Shown: positions 9,046-17,828, counted from the first letter of the stretch. The stretch: 64,000 nucleotides of DNA from Alkalihalobacillus sp. LMS6 (GCF_024362765.1 NZ_CP093302.1:1952001-2016000); one strand, 5' to 3'. Program-made: numbers and translations. Notes: a model not told the origin generated them from the letters alone.

Positions 9046-10302
9046 TTAGACCCAGCCTCGAAAACGAGAAGCTTCTGCCATTCTACGAACACCAACCATA
9101 TAAGCAGCTAGACGCATGTCCACTTTCCGACGCTTAGCTAATTGATAGATATGGTCAAATGCTTCTACGAGTACAGATTGTAGCTTGCCTTCCACTTCAT
9201 CCGCAGACCAGTAAAACCCTTGATTATTTTGGACCCACTCAAAATACGAAACGGTTACGCCTCCCGCACTCGCTAATACATCCGGTACGAGCAGTATTCC
9301 TCGTTCAGACAAAATCTTTGTCGCTTCTAGTGTTGTCGGTCCATTTGCCGCTTCAACCACGATTGATGCTTTAATGTTCCCTGCATTACGGGCGGTAATT
9401 TGATTTTCAATTGCTGCTGGCACTAAAATATCGCAATCCATTTCCAACAACTCTTCATTTGTTATGGTGTCTTTAAAAAGTTTTGTTACCGTTCCAAAAC
9501 TATCACGTCGATCTAATAAATAGTCAATATCAAGTCCCTCTTCATCGTATAACGCACCGTACGCATCTGCAATACCTACAACTGTTGCGCCTGCGTCGGA
9601 CATAAATTTCGCCAAGAAACTTCCAGCGTTTCCGAACCCTTGAATGATCACTTTCGCGCCATCCATATCGACGCCTTGTCTTTTCGCTGCCTCATTCACA
9701 CAAATGGTGACTCCTTTTGCGGTAGCGGATTCTCTGCCATGGGAACCGCCTAAGACGAGTGGTTTTCCTGTAATAAATCCTGGAGAGTCAAATTCACGAA
9801 TGCGACTATACTCATCAAGCATCCACGCCATTATTTGTGAATTGGTAAACACATCTGGCGCAGGTATATCTTTCGTCGGTCCGACAATTTGACTAATTGC
9901 GCGAACATATCCGCGACTTAGTCGCTCGACTTCGCGGAATGACATTGTTCGAGGGTCGCAAATAATGCCCCCTTTTCCACCGCCATATGGAAGATTCACA
10001 ATCCCCGCTTTAAGACTCATCCAGATCGACAGCGCCTTAACTTCCTTTTCTGTCACATCTGGATGAAACCGCACGCCGCCTTTAGTCGGTCCTACAGAAT
10101 CATTATGCTGTGCACGATAGCCAGTAAAGATTTTCGTTGATCCATCATCCATTCTTACAGGAATTCGAACCGTCATCATTCGCATTGGTTCCTTTAATAA
10201 TTCGTACATTTCTTCCGGGTAGCCTAATTTACTTAATGCAGTATGTATAATGGATTGAGTTGACGCTAGAACATCATTCGTTCGATTCGCGCTTTCGTCC
10301 AT
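9046..10302 (-). CDS. gudB: NAD-dependent glutamate dehydrogenase
   Basis: Oxidative deamination of glutamate to 2-oxoglutarate and ammonia. 418 residues, a normal length for GudB/RocG. The catalytic lysine region PYGGGKGGI and the substrate motif GPTKGGVRFHPD are intact, as is the nucleotide-binding loop GFGNAGS near residue 220. The ATG is preceded by TGAGGTGA. The gene is followed by a terminator and then ypdA, the same neighbour as B. subtilis gudB, which is why gudB is preferred over rocG. No in-frame duplication like the one that inactivates GudB in laboratory B. subtilis is apparent. Confidence 0.92.
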   Translation of the reverse strand: MDESANRTNDVLASTQSIIHTALSKLGYPEEMYELLKEPMRMMTVRIPVRMDDGSTKIFTGYRAQHNDSVGPTKGGVRFHPDVTEKEVKALSIWMSLKAGIVNLPYGGGKGGIICDPRTMSFREVERLSRGYVRAISQIVGPTKDIPAPDVFTNSQIMAWMLDEYSRIREFDSPGFITGKPLVLGGSHGRESATAKGVTICVNEAAKRQGVDMDGAKVIIQGFGNAGSFLAKFMSDAGATVVGIADAYGALYDEEGLDIDYLLDRRDSFGTVTKLFKDTITNEELLEMDCDILVPAAIENQITARNAGNIKASIVVEAANGPTTLEATKILSERGILLVPDVLASAGGVTVSYFEWVQNNQGFYWSADEVEGKLQSVLVEAFDHIYQLAKRRKVDMRLAAYMVGVRRMAEASRFRGWV

Positions 10303-10542
10303 TTTTATGTCACCTCACGGAATTATCCTTTTTTCGTTGAACACTTCTTATGATAATGAAACATGACAGGGAATGCCACCCTTATTTTTATCATTTCCCT
10401 TTAATACATTGTCTTTTAGCGCCTTACTCCTTCTATGTATTCCACATTCACGCCATTCCAATCGTCTTTTTAAAAATTATTTCTAAACAAAAGCCGCTTC
10501 ACGAATCAACTCTTCTTACGAGAAAATTGTTTTTACGATTAG

Positions 10543-11175
10543 TCATTTACCCATTTCAAGTTGAACGACTGTATAATTATGGTCGTTAAGGTCGAATAGT
10601 TCTTCAGGAAATTCAGGCTTCATTTTAAAATAAGTAGCTTCCATTTCCCACGTTTCACCATTCATATGGGAAATTTGTTTTAATACAACAAGTGAGTGTT
10701 TATCGACCCAAAGTTCGTAATCTAGCTGATCGTGTTGATAAAACTCAATATGAAAAACTTTTCGATTAAGCCATTTGTTCTTTTTACTTGCGACATATTT
10801 AATTTCATGAGTGGCTGCAAGAAAGTCAATCTCATTCACTAGATAATTACGCCCTGTTGAAATGTTGCCGTCGCGTTCAAACTGCATCACTTCATTCGTT
10901 TCGTAATCAATTTCATAGATACGATGCCCATCATATAGTTCTGTATAGCGTAACGAATCTTTTCTATAATAGTCAATGCGCTGCGTGGTTTCACTCGCTG
11001 CAAAAATATGTGTTCTCCAGCCTTGACTATCTTCTAATATTAGTTCGAACGGAATAAACTCGCTATCTGTATTAAACGCATCTTCTAAAAGTGTCTGCGC
11101 ATCCTTTGAAGGAAGCATACAGCCTCCTAGTAATAAGATCGCTGCAGCACTGAAGACCATCAAACAAGTTTTCAC
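10543..11175 (-). CDS. Putative lipoprotein of a two-component operon (LolA-like fold possible)
   Basis: 210 residues. The N-terminus is a lipoprotein signal, a hydrophobic stretch ending in LLGGC, so Cys19 would carry the lipid and the protein would face outside the membrane. The mature part is rich in beta-strand-like segments with phrases such as YEIDYETNEV and YELWVDKHS. These resemble outer-membrane-lipoprotein-sorting (LolA/MucB-like) folds found in Gram-positive lipoproteins. It starts inside the stop of the histidine kinase gene (ATGA overlap), so it belongs to that operon and may be its sensor partner or output. The function is not recognised. Confidence 0.75.
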   Translation of the reverse strand: MKTCLMVFSAAAILLLGGCMLPSKDAQTLLEDAFNTDSEFIPFELILEDSQGWRTHIFAASETTQRIDYYRKDSLRYTELYDGHRIYEIDYETNEVMQFERDGNISTGRNYLVNEIDFLAATHEIKYVASKKNKWLNRKVFHIEFYQHDQLDYELWVDKHSLVVLKQISHMNGETWEMEATYFKMKPEFPEELFDLNDHNYTVVQLEMGK

Positions 11176-12617
11176 GTAATCCCCTCATTTTGTTCGGTAT
11201 TGACGATTGGAAGTGAAAAGAAAAAAGCACTCCCTTTTCCTAAGACAGAATGAACGCCCATTAAACCGCCGTGCTTTTGAACTAATTCTCGACAAATCGC
11301 TAAACCTAAACCTACACCTGTTTCGTTTGATTGATTCCTCGCTTTTTCGACTTGATAAAAGGAATCAAATACATGCGCTAGTTCTTCTTTTGAAATGCCA
11401 GCGCCTGTGTCTACAACTAGGAAATAAAAATAACCAGCCATTCGCTTCACGCCGTATTCGTCCAGCACATGCGAATCATCCGTAGCAACAAGAGTAATCG
11501 CACCATTCTTCGGCGTATAGCGAACCGCATTCACAACTAGATTATCAACGACTTGAATCAGTCGATCGACGTCGACGAGAAGTTCTACATGCGCATAATC
11601 AAGTTGAATGTGAAATTCATGCTCTGTCCATTGATCTTTATAGCCGTCGTAAAGAGTGTCAGCCAGCTCTTCCGCATCAACTTGCTGTAAATCAAGCAAG
11701 AAGCTAGTAGCTTGTATGTGTGAATACATAAGTAAATCTTCTATTAATCGCTGCATATACCTTGTTTTTGATAAAATAACGGAAGCGTATTCATCACGCT
11801 TTCCAGCATTCGCTAACATGCCTTCCGCATACGCGTGAATCGATGTGAGTGGTGTTCGCAAATCATGAGAAATCGACGCTATGAGCTTTTGCCGATTCCC
11901 TTCCACTCGACGTTTTTCCTGTTCAATTTCATTAAGTTGAGCAGTCATAATGGCAAAATCATCTAGCAGTACGCCAACTTCCGTACGCTTATGCGTAGAG
12001 CCATGCATTGTCACATCATGTTTTCCATCGCCGATACTTTGCATTTGTTCTTTCATCCATGTAAATGGAATGAGCATATTCTTTTTGAACCAATGCTGAA
12101 CCATATAAAACGTAATGCCACTACTACAAATAAAAAATAGAAATGTTAGCGTATAGATGAACAAAGCATCTCGTTGCATGTCGCCTTGAATGAATCGAAT
12201 TTCATAAAACCCTTCCAACCCATCTCCTTGAAAGACCGGTTCTTTGTAAATAAATACACCCTCTTTTGCTTGTAGTTCATATAAGTTGCTTAAAAGATCT
12301 GTTGGCATCAGATACGTCGGAAATGAACCACGTTCTGTTTGCGTAAGAAGCTGACGATCAAAGGAATAGAACCCCACTTCAACACCCTCACCGTAATAAT
12401 GTAAGGTTTCAATTGTCTCATTCGTTGGCTCTGTCATTTGGTCAATTTGTTTGACGACACTACTGCCAATCATTTTCGCTTTCGTTATCGCTTCAACATA
12501 CAGTTCAGATTGATCTTGGACCGCATATTGAACTTGAATACTAAATAAGCTTGTCGTAATAAACGGAACAATTGCTGTTACGATGAGCAGTAAATTTAAT
12601 TGTCCGCGAAGTTTCAT
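11172..12617 (-). CDS. Membrane sensor histidine kinase
   Basis: 481 residues. Membrane segments are at about 7-29 and 151-173, enclosing a 120-residue outside domain. A HAMP-like linker and coiled coil follow, then the dimerisation domain with the phospho-acceptor in SHDLRTP (His251). The ATP-binding domain has N-box DNLVVNAVRYTP, G1 DTGAGI and G2 GVGLGLA. The start overlaps the response-regulator stop by 4 nt, and the stop overlaps the lipoprotein start in the same way. The signal it senses cannot be read from sequence. Confidence 0.9.
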   Translation of the reverse strand: MKLRGQLNLLLIVTAIVPFITTSLFSIQVQYAVQDQSELYVEAITKAKMIGSSVVKQIDQMTEPTNETIETLHYYGEGVEVGFYSFDRQLLTQTERGSFPTYLMPTDLLSNLYELQAKEGVFIYKEPVFQGDGLEGFYEIRFIQGDMQRDALFIYTLTFLFFICSSGITFYMVQHWFKKNMLIPFTWMKEQMQSIGDGKHDVTMHGSTHKRTEVGVLLDDFAIMTAQLNEIEQEKRRVEGNRQKLIASISHDLRTPLTSIHAYAEGMLANAGKRDEYASVILSKTRYMQRLIEDLLMYSHIQATSFLLDLQQVDAEELADTLYDGYKDQWTEHEFHIQLDYAHVELLVDVDRLIQVVDNLVVNAVRYTPKNGAITLVATDDSHVLDEYGVKRMAGYFYFLVVDTGAGISKEELAHVFDSFYQVEKARNQSNETGVGLGLAICRELVQKHGGLMGVHSVLGKGSAFFFSLPIVNTEQNEGIT

Positions 12618-13303
12618 TGCGTAGGCGTCGCAATAAATTTATAGCCTGTACCCCAAACCGTTTCAATAAAACGCGGCGCTTTTTTGCGGTCATTTAATTT
12701 ATCTCTTAAGTTTTTAATGTGGACCGTTACCGTCCGATTATCGAAACTTTCACCATTCCAGATTCGTTTGTATAGCTCTTCTTTTGTAAATACAATCCCT
12801 CTGTTTTCAGCAAGAAACAAAAACAGTTGATATTCTTTTGCGGTTAAAATGACAGGTGTATCGTTTATAGTCAGCTGCATACCTCGCTTGTCGATCGTCA
12901 CGTCTTGAAACCGTATATGCTGACTTGAGTATGACGCATAAGATGCATGATGCCGCCTAATCTGAACTTTTACACGAGCGACTAATTCTGATGGGCTAAA
13001 TGGTTTTGTAACATAGTCATCTGCCCCAATTTCTAAACTTTCAATTTTATCCACATCAGCTTGCTTGGCGCTAACGACGATAATCGGAATATCTGAAAAT
13101 CTTCGTACCGCTTTACATAATGAAAAACCATCGCGCTTAGGCAACATTAAATCAATGATTGCGACTTTATAGTGGTATTTTTGCAAATATTCAAACCCTT
13201 CTTCTCCATCTTCACACCATGTAATATGTAAACCTTCTTTCATAATAAAATCAATGATAATTTGTGCAATTGCTTGATCATCTTCAACTAAAAGCACATC
13301 CAT
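12614..13303 (-). CDS. OmpR-family response regulator
   Basis: 229 residues. The receiver domain has the acidic pair Asp8/Asp9, phospho-acceptor Asp51 (IIDLMLP) and a conserved lysine in VTKPF. A winged-helix DNA-binding domain follows from about residue 130, ending WGTGYKF. First gene of the regulator - kinase - lipoprotein operon, with 4-nt overlaps at both junctions. The ~400 bases upstream hold its promoter region. Confidence 0.92.
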   Translation of the reverse strand: MDVLLVEDDQAIAQIIIDFIMKEGLHITWCEDGEEGFEYLQKYHYKVAIIDLMLPKRDGFSLCKAVRRFSDIPIIVVSAKQADVDKIESLEIGADDYVTKPFSPSELVARVKVQIRRHHASYASYSSQHIRFQDVTIDKRGMQLTINDTPVILTAKEYQLFLFLAENRGIVFTKEELYKRIWNGESFDNRTVTVHIKNLRDKLNDRKKAPRFIETVWGTGYKFIATPTQ

Positions 13304-13670
13304 AGACCCACCCCATGTGCGTTTTTTATTTTATTTTACCAAAATTCTGTAACTAAATATAGATTCTTTCCGTTTCATTAAACTTTTTTTACTAGCTGAG
13401 TAAATATCGTCATAAGTAGTAGTAGTCATTATCACGAATGATATATGCAAGATTGTTTCACCATTTGTCTTATTAAATGGCGAAGACTCCCTTCAGAAAA
13501 GCTAATGCACGAAGACAATGGGGGTTGTTTATTTGCAGAAATGGTTAAAGCCATATCCGCTGCCCAATCGGATGCCGCGCTTGTAGCAAACGCGTTCGCC
13601 ATTTTAAATCGATTGTACGTCATTTTCGCATCTAACTCGAACATGAAATTGATTTAGCTGTGTATAAACT
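13304..13670. other. Intergenic region with a doubtful 70-codon frame
   Basis: This stretch separates the response regulator from the MecA paralogue. It holds two overlapping 70-codon frames on opposite strands (13445-13657 plus, 13432-13644 minus). Neither has a clear ribosome-binding site or a family match I recognise. The plus frame has an alanine-rich C-terminal half that looks somewhat protein-like and could be a gene remnant. The first ~130 bases, rich in A/T, probably carry the promoter of the response-regulator operon. Confidence 0.4.
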
Positions 13671-13705
13671 AAAAAAGCTCGCAGACATTCATGTCAACAA
13701 GCTTT
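13671..13705 (-). terminator. Intrinsic terminator after the MecA paralogue
   Basis: Minus strand AAAGCTTG ... CGAGCTTT with an inner TGACAT/ATGTC pairing, then six T. It lies 14 bases after the mecA-like stop. Confidence 0.75.
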
Positions 13706-13718
13706 ACGAATTTCGATG

Positions 13719-14318
13719 TCAATTTTTATAAAACGTTGCATATAAATAGTGAATCGTGTTGCGTTCAATTAATTTCTTTCCATACTCAGCAATGCGGTGA
13801 AATGAAATTGTCGCCGGGCTACCAAATTCAGATAAAATAGCAACCAAAGACTCTTCATTTACATGCTCTAAGTCTTCATCAGACAATTTCAGAAAGAAAC
13901 GATTTTGATAAGAATAAAGTTCTCCACCATCTAAATCAATGGCTTTCAAACGTGGAATGAGACCGACTACATCTTCAAAACGTTTAAATTCATAAAACAC
14001 TTCATCAATTTCATCAAGAGTCAATTGCATTTCAATAAAGCCGTCTTCAAAATCATCCGTATCATAATCATCGGACTGCGATCCTTTTGTTACAATAAAA
14101 ACCATTCCTTGTGCCGGCATAGCAAATACTTCGACTGCAATGGGGCCATCCACTTTAAATCCTAGTTCATCATCTGCTTCCAACATCATGTCTCGAAACA
14201 AGTCATGCACTTTAGGTACATCCTGCCATAAATCTTCTTTTGTTATTCCTCGCTCTTCCATATCATCAAAGGTCAGAAAAACCTTAAACTTATCAACAGC
14301 CAAACGCTCTAATCGCAT
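13719..14318 (-). CDS. ypbH: MecA-family adaptor protein (YpbH/MecB-like)
   Basis: 199 residues. The N-terminal domain (1 to about 80) opens MRLERL and contains ERGITKEDLW, the target-binding part of MecA proteins. An acidic linker (SDDYDTDDFED) joins it to a C-terminal ClpC-binding domain with ISFHRIAEYGKKL. These adaptors hand substrates to the ClpCP protease. Position near ypbE/ypbF and gudB matches the paralogue YpbH of B. subtilis rather than MecA, which sits elsewhere. The gene is alone between two terminated units. Confidence 0.87.
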   Translation of the reverse strand: MRLERLAVDKFKVFLTFDDMEERGITKEDLWQDVPKVHDLFRDMMLEADDELGFKVDGPIAVEVFAMPAQGMVFIVTKGSQSDDYDTDDFEDGFIEMQLTLDEIDEVFYEFKRFEDVVGLIPRLKAIDLDGGELYSYQNRFFLKLSDEDLEHVNEESLVAILSEFGSPATISFHRIAEYGKKLIERNTIHYLYATFYKN

Positions 14319-14419
14319 TCCTATACCTCCTTATGACCAGGCTATCCCATCTCAACATTTATACGATACCTTATGTCTGAGCACAGTAGATGGTTCAACG
14401 TTTTTAGCTGAATTCAAAC

Positions 14420-15316
14420 TTAATTCAAATGCTCAAGCCATAATTCCCAGTCAGCTCTTGATTTCCCAATATAGAAATCGGCATAAAGTTTTTTATTTCC
14501 ATCAGAGAGATGATTAAATGCGTCTCCAATAATTCCTGCATGATTAATTGATCCGTGTTCAAGAACCGCTTTTTTTGCCTGCTCAACAGCTTGATCAAAA
14601 AAGAGTGGATCCGTTGCAGAAAGAATAAGCAGATTAGGGTTTATACTCTTAAGTACTAGTTCCACATCTTGCTCGGAAATCCCTCCATCCAAACAAATGA
14701 CTTGTACACCTTTTCGTTTAAGATAAAATGAAAATACGCGTAACAGAATCGAATACGCATCACCATTATAGGTAAGCAACAAAGCTTTTGGCATGCTAGC
14801 ACTAAATGGTAGACTTAAGGATACATTTTTCACCTTAGCTCCAAGTATTTGGAACATAAATTGTGTATGAAGATCAAGCATAGACAAGTTGTCCATTTCC
14901 TTTAAGCGTTTTTCTACTTGTAAAAATAAATCAATAGTTACGCGATCTAATGAATACATGCTATAAGCTTGATTTAAAATCGTTTGCGCCTTATCTTCAT
15001 CAAACGAAATCAGTGCATCCGTCAGTTCTCTTGCCGTCTGCCCTATATAATGATTTGTTTCTTGATACGGCCATTCGCTTGTCCCTTTTAATTCTAAGGA
15101 TTCCACTGCTTGTTTAACCGTAAACCCTTCATTAATCTTCTCTATAATCGTTTGAAGTTTCAAGACTTGTTCTTCACTATATAATCGATGTCCACTGTCG
15201 TTACGAAGAGGTGCCACAACGTGATACCGACGTTCCCAGGCTCTCAATGTACCTGGTCTAATTCCGAGCTTTTTTGAGACAGCCTTTATATTATAATTCC
15301 CTTCTTTAAAGGTCAT
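14420..15316 (-). CDS. MerR-type regulator with a B12-binding-like C-terminal domain
   Basis: 298 residues. An N-terminal MerR winged helix (about 5-75) contains GIRPGTLRAWERRY and NDSGHRLYSEEQV. The middle (about 85-165) is helical, like the cobalamin cap domain. The C-terminal part (about 175-290) is a Rossmann-like domain. In CarH/LitR photoreceptors this last domain has a GExHxxG-type cobalamin histidine. Here the corresponding stretch reads YNGDAYSILLR, without the histidine, so cobalamin binding is doubtful. The frame extends to 15352, but AAGGAG lies 10 nt before the ATG at 15316 and 4 nt before the ATG at 15322. One of these is the real start. Target genes are unknown. Confidence 0.85.
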   Translation of the reverse strand: MTFKEGNYNIKAVSKKLGIRPGTLRAWERRYHVVAPLRNDSGHRLYSEEQVLKLQTIIEKINEGFTVKQAVESLELKGTSEWPYQETNHYIGQTARELTDALISFDEDKAQTILNQAYSMYSLDRVTIDLFLQVEKRLKEMDNLSMLDLHTQFMFQILGAKVKNVSLSLPFSASMPKALLLTYNGDAYSILLRVFSFYLKRKGVQVICLDGGISEQDVELVLKSINPNLLILSATDPLFFDQAVEQAKKAVLEHGSINHAGIIGDAFNHLSDGNKKLYADFYIGKSRADWELWLEHLN

Positions 15317-15411
15317 ATCCATTTCGCTCCTTAGACAGTTCAACCGTTTCAACTTCAGCTGTAATTGGTACTTCTAATATCCTTTTTTCCTATTCATTAA
15401 CCATTTTTACA

Positions 15412-15447
15412 TAAAAAAATACTGCTAAACAAAAAGTATAGCAGTAT
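15412..15447 (-). terminator. Intrinsic terminator after the M20 peptidase gene
   Basis: Perfect stem ATACTGCTA / TAGCAGTAT with an A/T loop and a run of seven T on the minus strand, about 40 bases after the peptidase stop. Confidence 0.8.
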
Positions 15448-15485
15448 CATAACATATTCAATGAACAGAACCCACAAAAGCGATT

Positions 15486-16709
15486 TTAACTTTCATTCGA
15501 ACTGGCTGACTTCACAGCAGAAGACGTTTCGTTAAGCTGTGATAATGCATAGAGCGCAGCTGCACCTAAATGGTTTGCTGCAATGAGCATTGCCTTTTCA
15601 TCAATTGTAAATTTAGGATGATGATGAGGGTATATAGCAGCTTCATTCTCATTACCTGCCCCTGTGAAAAAGAACGCACCAGGAACTTTTTGCAAATAGT
15701 ACGAAAAGTCTTCTCCTCCCATAACAGGCGTGACTTCAACCATCTTTGCTGCGTCTTTTAGCCCTTCTGCAGCTTGCGTCAGCCATTCAGTTTGTATTCG
15801 ATGATTCACAACGGCTGGATAGCCTTTTATATACGTGAACTCATATGTTGCGCCATAAGCTTCACAAACGCCTTTAATGACTTCTTCCATTCGCTTGATA
15901 ACTTGGTCTTGCACTGCTGTACTAAACGTTCGCGCTGTGCCTTCTAGTTGCGCGACATCGCTCACAACATTGAATGCCCCGCCTGCGTGAAAAGAAGCGA
16001 CAGTAACTACAGCCGGCTCAAGTGGATCAACATTTCGACTCACGACTTGTTGAAGTGCAAGTGACACTGCCGAGCCTACAACAACAGCATCGACTGTTTG
16101 ATGTGGCATTGCGCCATGCCCTCCAGATCCATTTATTTTGATTTCAAACCGGTCTGCCGCTGCCATTAAACGATCATAAGAGAACCCTACTTTTCCAACT
16201 TCAATCGGCGTCCATAAATGTGTGCCAAAAATCATATCAACCCCCTCTAAACAGCCGTCTTCAATCATCGCAATGGCGCCTCCTGGAGCAAGTTCTTCCG
16301 CAAATTGAAAAATAAACACAATCGTTCCTACAAGCTCTTCTTTTCGTTCAGCTAACGCTTTAGCTAGCACAAGCAAGGTTGCTGTATGACCGTCATGACC
16401 ACAAGCATGCATTTTTCCAGGGTACTTTGAAGCAAACGGAAGGCCCGTTTCCTCTTGAATCGGCAAAGCATCAAAATCAGCTCGGAGCGCGACCGTTTTT
16501 CCTGGTTGTTCTCCAACGAGAGTCGCGACGACTCCGCGTCCCCCAACTTGTGTCCGCACGGTTAAATCAATATTCTGTAAATATTCCGCAATTTTTTTCG
16601 GAGTATGTACCTCTTCGTAAGATAACTCTGGCTCCGCGTGAAACTCACGTCTTAACTGAACCATTTCTGGAAAAAGCGCTTCTAATCGATCACTGATTGC
16701 ATGCAGCAT
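15486..16709 (-). CDS. M20-family amidohydrolase (N-acyl-amino-acid / hippurate hydrolase type)
   Basis: 407 residues. Metal-ligand motifs of the HipO/YxeP/AmaA group are present: MHACGHDGH, the catalytic EE in FAEELAPGG, THLW, and a C-terminal GGEDF with a histidine cluster (HHHP). The dimerisation insert begins near residue 175. The enzyme should remove an acyl or aminoacyl group from an amide. The substrate is not determined. The frame runs up to 16748, but AAGGAGG is 8 nt before the ATG at 16709, so the shorter form is used. It is followed by a terminator, and another terminator stands upstream, so it is a single-gene unit. Confidence 0.88.
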   Translation of the reverse strand: MLHAISDRLEALFPEMVQLRREFHAEPELSYEEVHTPKKIAEYLQNIDLTVRTQVGGRGVVATLVGEQPGKTVALRADFDALPIQEETGLPFASKYPGKMHACGHDGHTATLLVLAKALAERKEELVGTIVFIFQFAEELAPGGAIAMIEDGCLEGVDMIFGTHLWTPIEVGKVGFSYDRLMAAADRFEIKINGSGGHGAMPHQTVDAVVVGSAVSLALQQVVSRNVDPLEPAVVTVASFHAGGAFNVVSDVAQLEGTARTFSTAVQDQVIKRMEEVIKGVCEAYGATYEFTYIKGYPAVVNHRIQTEWLTQAAEGLKDAAKMVEVTPVMGGEDFSYYLQKVPGAFFFTGAGNENEAAIYPHHHPKFTIDEKAMLIAANHLGAAALYALSQLNETSSAVKSASSNES

Positions 16710-16732
16710 GTCCATTTCCTCCTTGGATGAAA

Positions 16733-16759
16733 TAAAAAGGTATCCCACTGAGGAATACC
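16733..16759 (-). terminator. Intrinsic terminator after the 37-aa peptide gene
   Basis: Minus-strand stem GGTATTCC / GGGATACC (one G-U pair) and then TTTTTATTT, 27 bases after the small gene's stop. Confidence 0.7.
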
Positions 16760-16785
16760 GCTCTTTTTATCTATTCATATTGCAC

Positions 16786-16899
16786 TCAATCTGAATTCTG
16801 AGACATTTTTAATAACAATAGCGCCATGACAATTGCTAATACAACAGCTGTTAGACCGATTCCTAGGATTGCAATTAATTGACCCGCACTCATGCTCAT
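16786..16899 (-). CDS. 37-aa hydrophobic peptide downstream of a PlcR-like regulator
   Basis: A 37-codon frame opening MSMSAGQ, then one hydrophobic segment of about 24 residues and the polar tail KMSQNSD. AAGAAGGA precedes the first ATG (16899). An ATG two codons on (16893) is an alternative with better spacing. It has its own sigma-A-like promoter (16940-16967) and a terminator, so it is a real transcription unit. It begins 83 bases after the PlcR-like regulator on the same strand, the position of a signalling-peptide gene in PlcR-type systems. The N-terminus lacks the basic residues of a classical export signal, so it may instead be a small membrane protein. Confidence 0.65.
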   Translation of the reverse strand: MSMSAGQLIAILGIGLTAVVLAIVMALLLLKMSQNSD

Positions 16900-16939
16900 T
16901 CCTTCTTTCACTCCTTGAAAGCATTTTCTTCACACGTTT

Positions 16940-16988
16940 AGTATAGCATAATACCAGTTCGTTTCAAAGGTAGTATGCGTACTTATGC
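16940..16988 (-). promoter_or_regulatory. Promoter of the 37-aa gene with adjacent tandem 10-mers
   Basis: On the minus strand TTGAAA (16962-16967) and TATACT (16940-16945) are 16 bases apart, a good sigma-A promoter. Directly upstream are two abutting 10-mers, GCATAAGTAC (16979-16988) and GCATACTACC (16969-16978). They overlap the regulator's stop codon and could be an activator site. Confidence 0.6.
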
Positions 16989-17828
16989 ATTTTGACAGAC
17001 GGTTAATAACGCCTCCATTTTAGCCATTTCCTCTTGTTTATTTTCAATTGCATATACATTTCTAGCTTTACTTATGTACGCGTATGCCTTGGTATACTCA
17101 CCACGTTTGAGTAAACTCTTACCGTGAAGATCAAACAATTCACTTAATCCTGCTAAAATCTTGTAGTCTATACATAAACCCTCTCCTACTAAACAGCATT
17201 CCTCTGCTTCACCATATTGATGCGTTGAAAACAAGACGTATGCTTTCCCCAAATTGGCACAAATCAATAAACGTTTGCATTCAACGTTTCCATCTTGCTT
17301 GTTTAGTTCTTGACTTAATGTGTCAAAACAGAAAAAAGCTTCTTCAAAAATGTTTAACTGCACGTACATAAACCCTAAATCCGATAACATGTTTAACTGA
17401 TATCGTTTCGCCATTGTACTATTTTCATAGGCTTTGCTTAATTGTTCTATCGCTTTTTCATAAGAGCCATCCAGGTAATAAAGACATAGCGCTTCATGCC
17501 ATAAAGCAAATGGGTCCTCATTTGTTTCATGTAACGTATTTAATTGATCGCGAATTGCTTGAAAATCTTCTTTTAAAGCTAAAAGTCTCAAATTGTTCTG
17601 AATTACTTGAGAATGAGTTGGGTAATCAAGCTGTTGATAAAAGAAATAATTCATATCAACTTTAAGGCGCTGGGCAATGTGGAAAAGCGTAAGACTAGAG
17701 GGATTTAAAACTCCTTTTTCTATATTACTAATTTGAGCTTGCGTACAAATTCCTTTAGACAGCTCGGCTTGCGTTAGCGATTCTCTTTTCCTCAGGAATT
17801 GAACTTTACGAGCAATTTCCCCTTTCAT
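16983..17828 (-). CDS. PlcR-like transcriptional regulator (HTH plus TPR, RRNPP type)
   Basis: 281 residues, the length of PlcR. A helix-turn-helix spans about 6-60 (LTQAELSKG, then AQISNIEKG). The rest is helical repeats of the TPR type to residue ~275 (for example GSYEKAIEQLSKAYE, GEYTKAYAYISKA). RRNPP regulators bind a short imported peptide through these repeats and switch DNA binding. TGGAGG is 9 nt before the ATG. A 37-codon hydrophobic peptide gene follows on the same strand. Whether the two form a signalling pair is inference. A stand-alone regulator with TPR-like repeats is the alternative. Confidence 0.8.
   Translation of the reverse strand: MKGEIARKVQFLRKRESLTQAELSKGICTQAQISNIEKGVLNPSSLTLFHIAQRLKVDMNYFFYQQLDYPTHSQVIQNNLRLLALKEDFQAIRDQLNTLHETNEDPFALWHEALCLYYLDGSYEKAIEQLSKAYENSTMAKRYQLNMLSDLGFMYVQLNIFEEAFFCFDTLSQELNKQDGNVECKRLLICANLGKAYVLFSTHQYGEAEECCLVGEGLCIDYKILAGLSELFDLHGKSLLKRGEYTKAYAYISKARNVYAIENKQEEMAKMEALLTVCQNA

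Noticed and set aside
10303-10542. Gap between gudB and the lipoprotein gene
   Set aside because: Checked for small genes and hairpins; only the gudB promoter region is expected, nothing clear was seen.
13432-13657. Two overlapping 70-codon frames on opposite strands
   Set aside because: Neither has a ribosome site or family match; kept only as a remark about the intergenic stretch.
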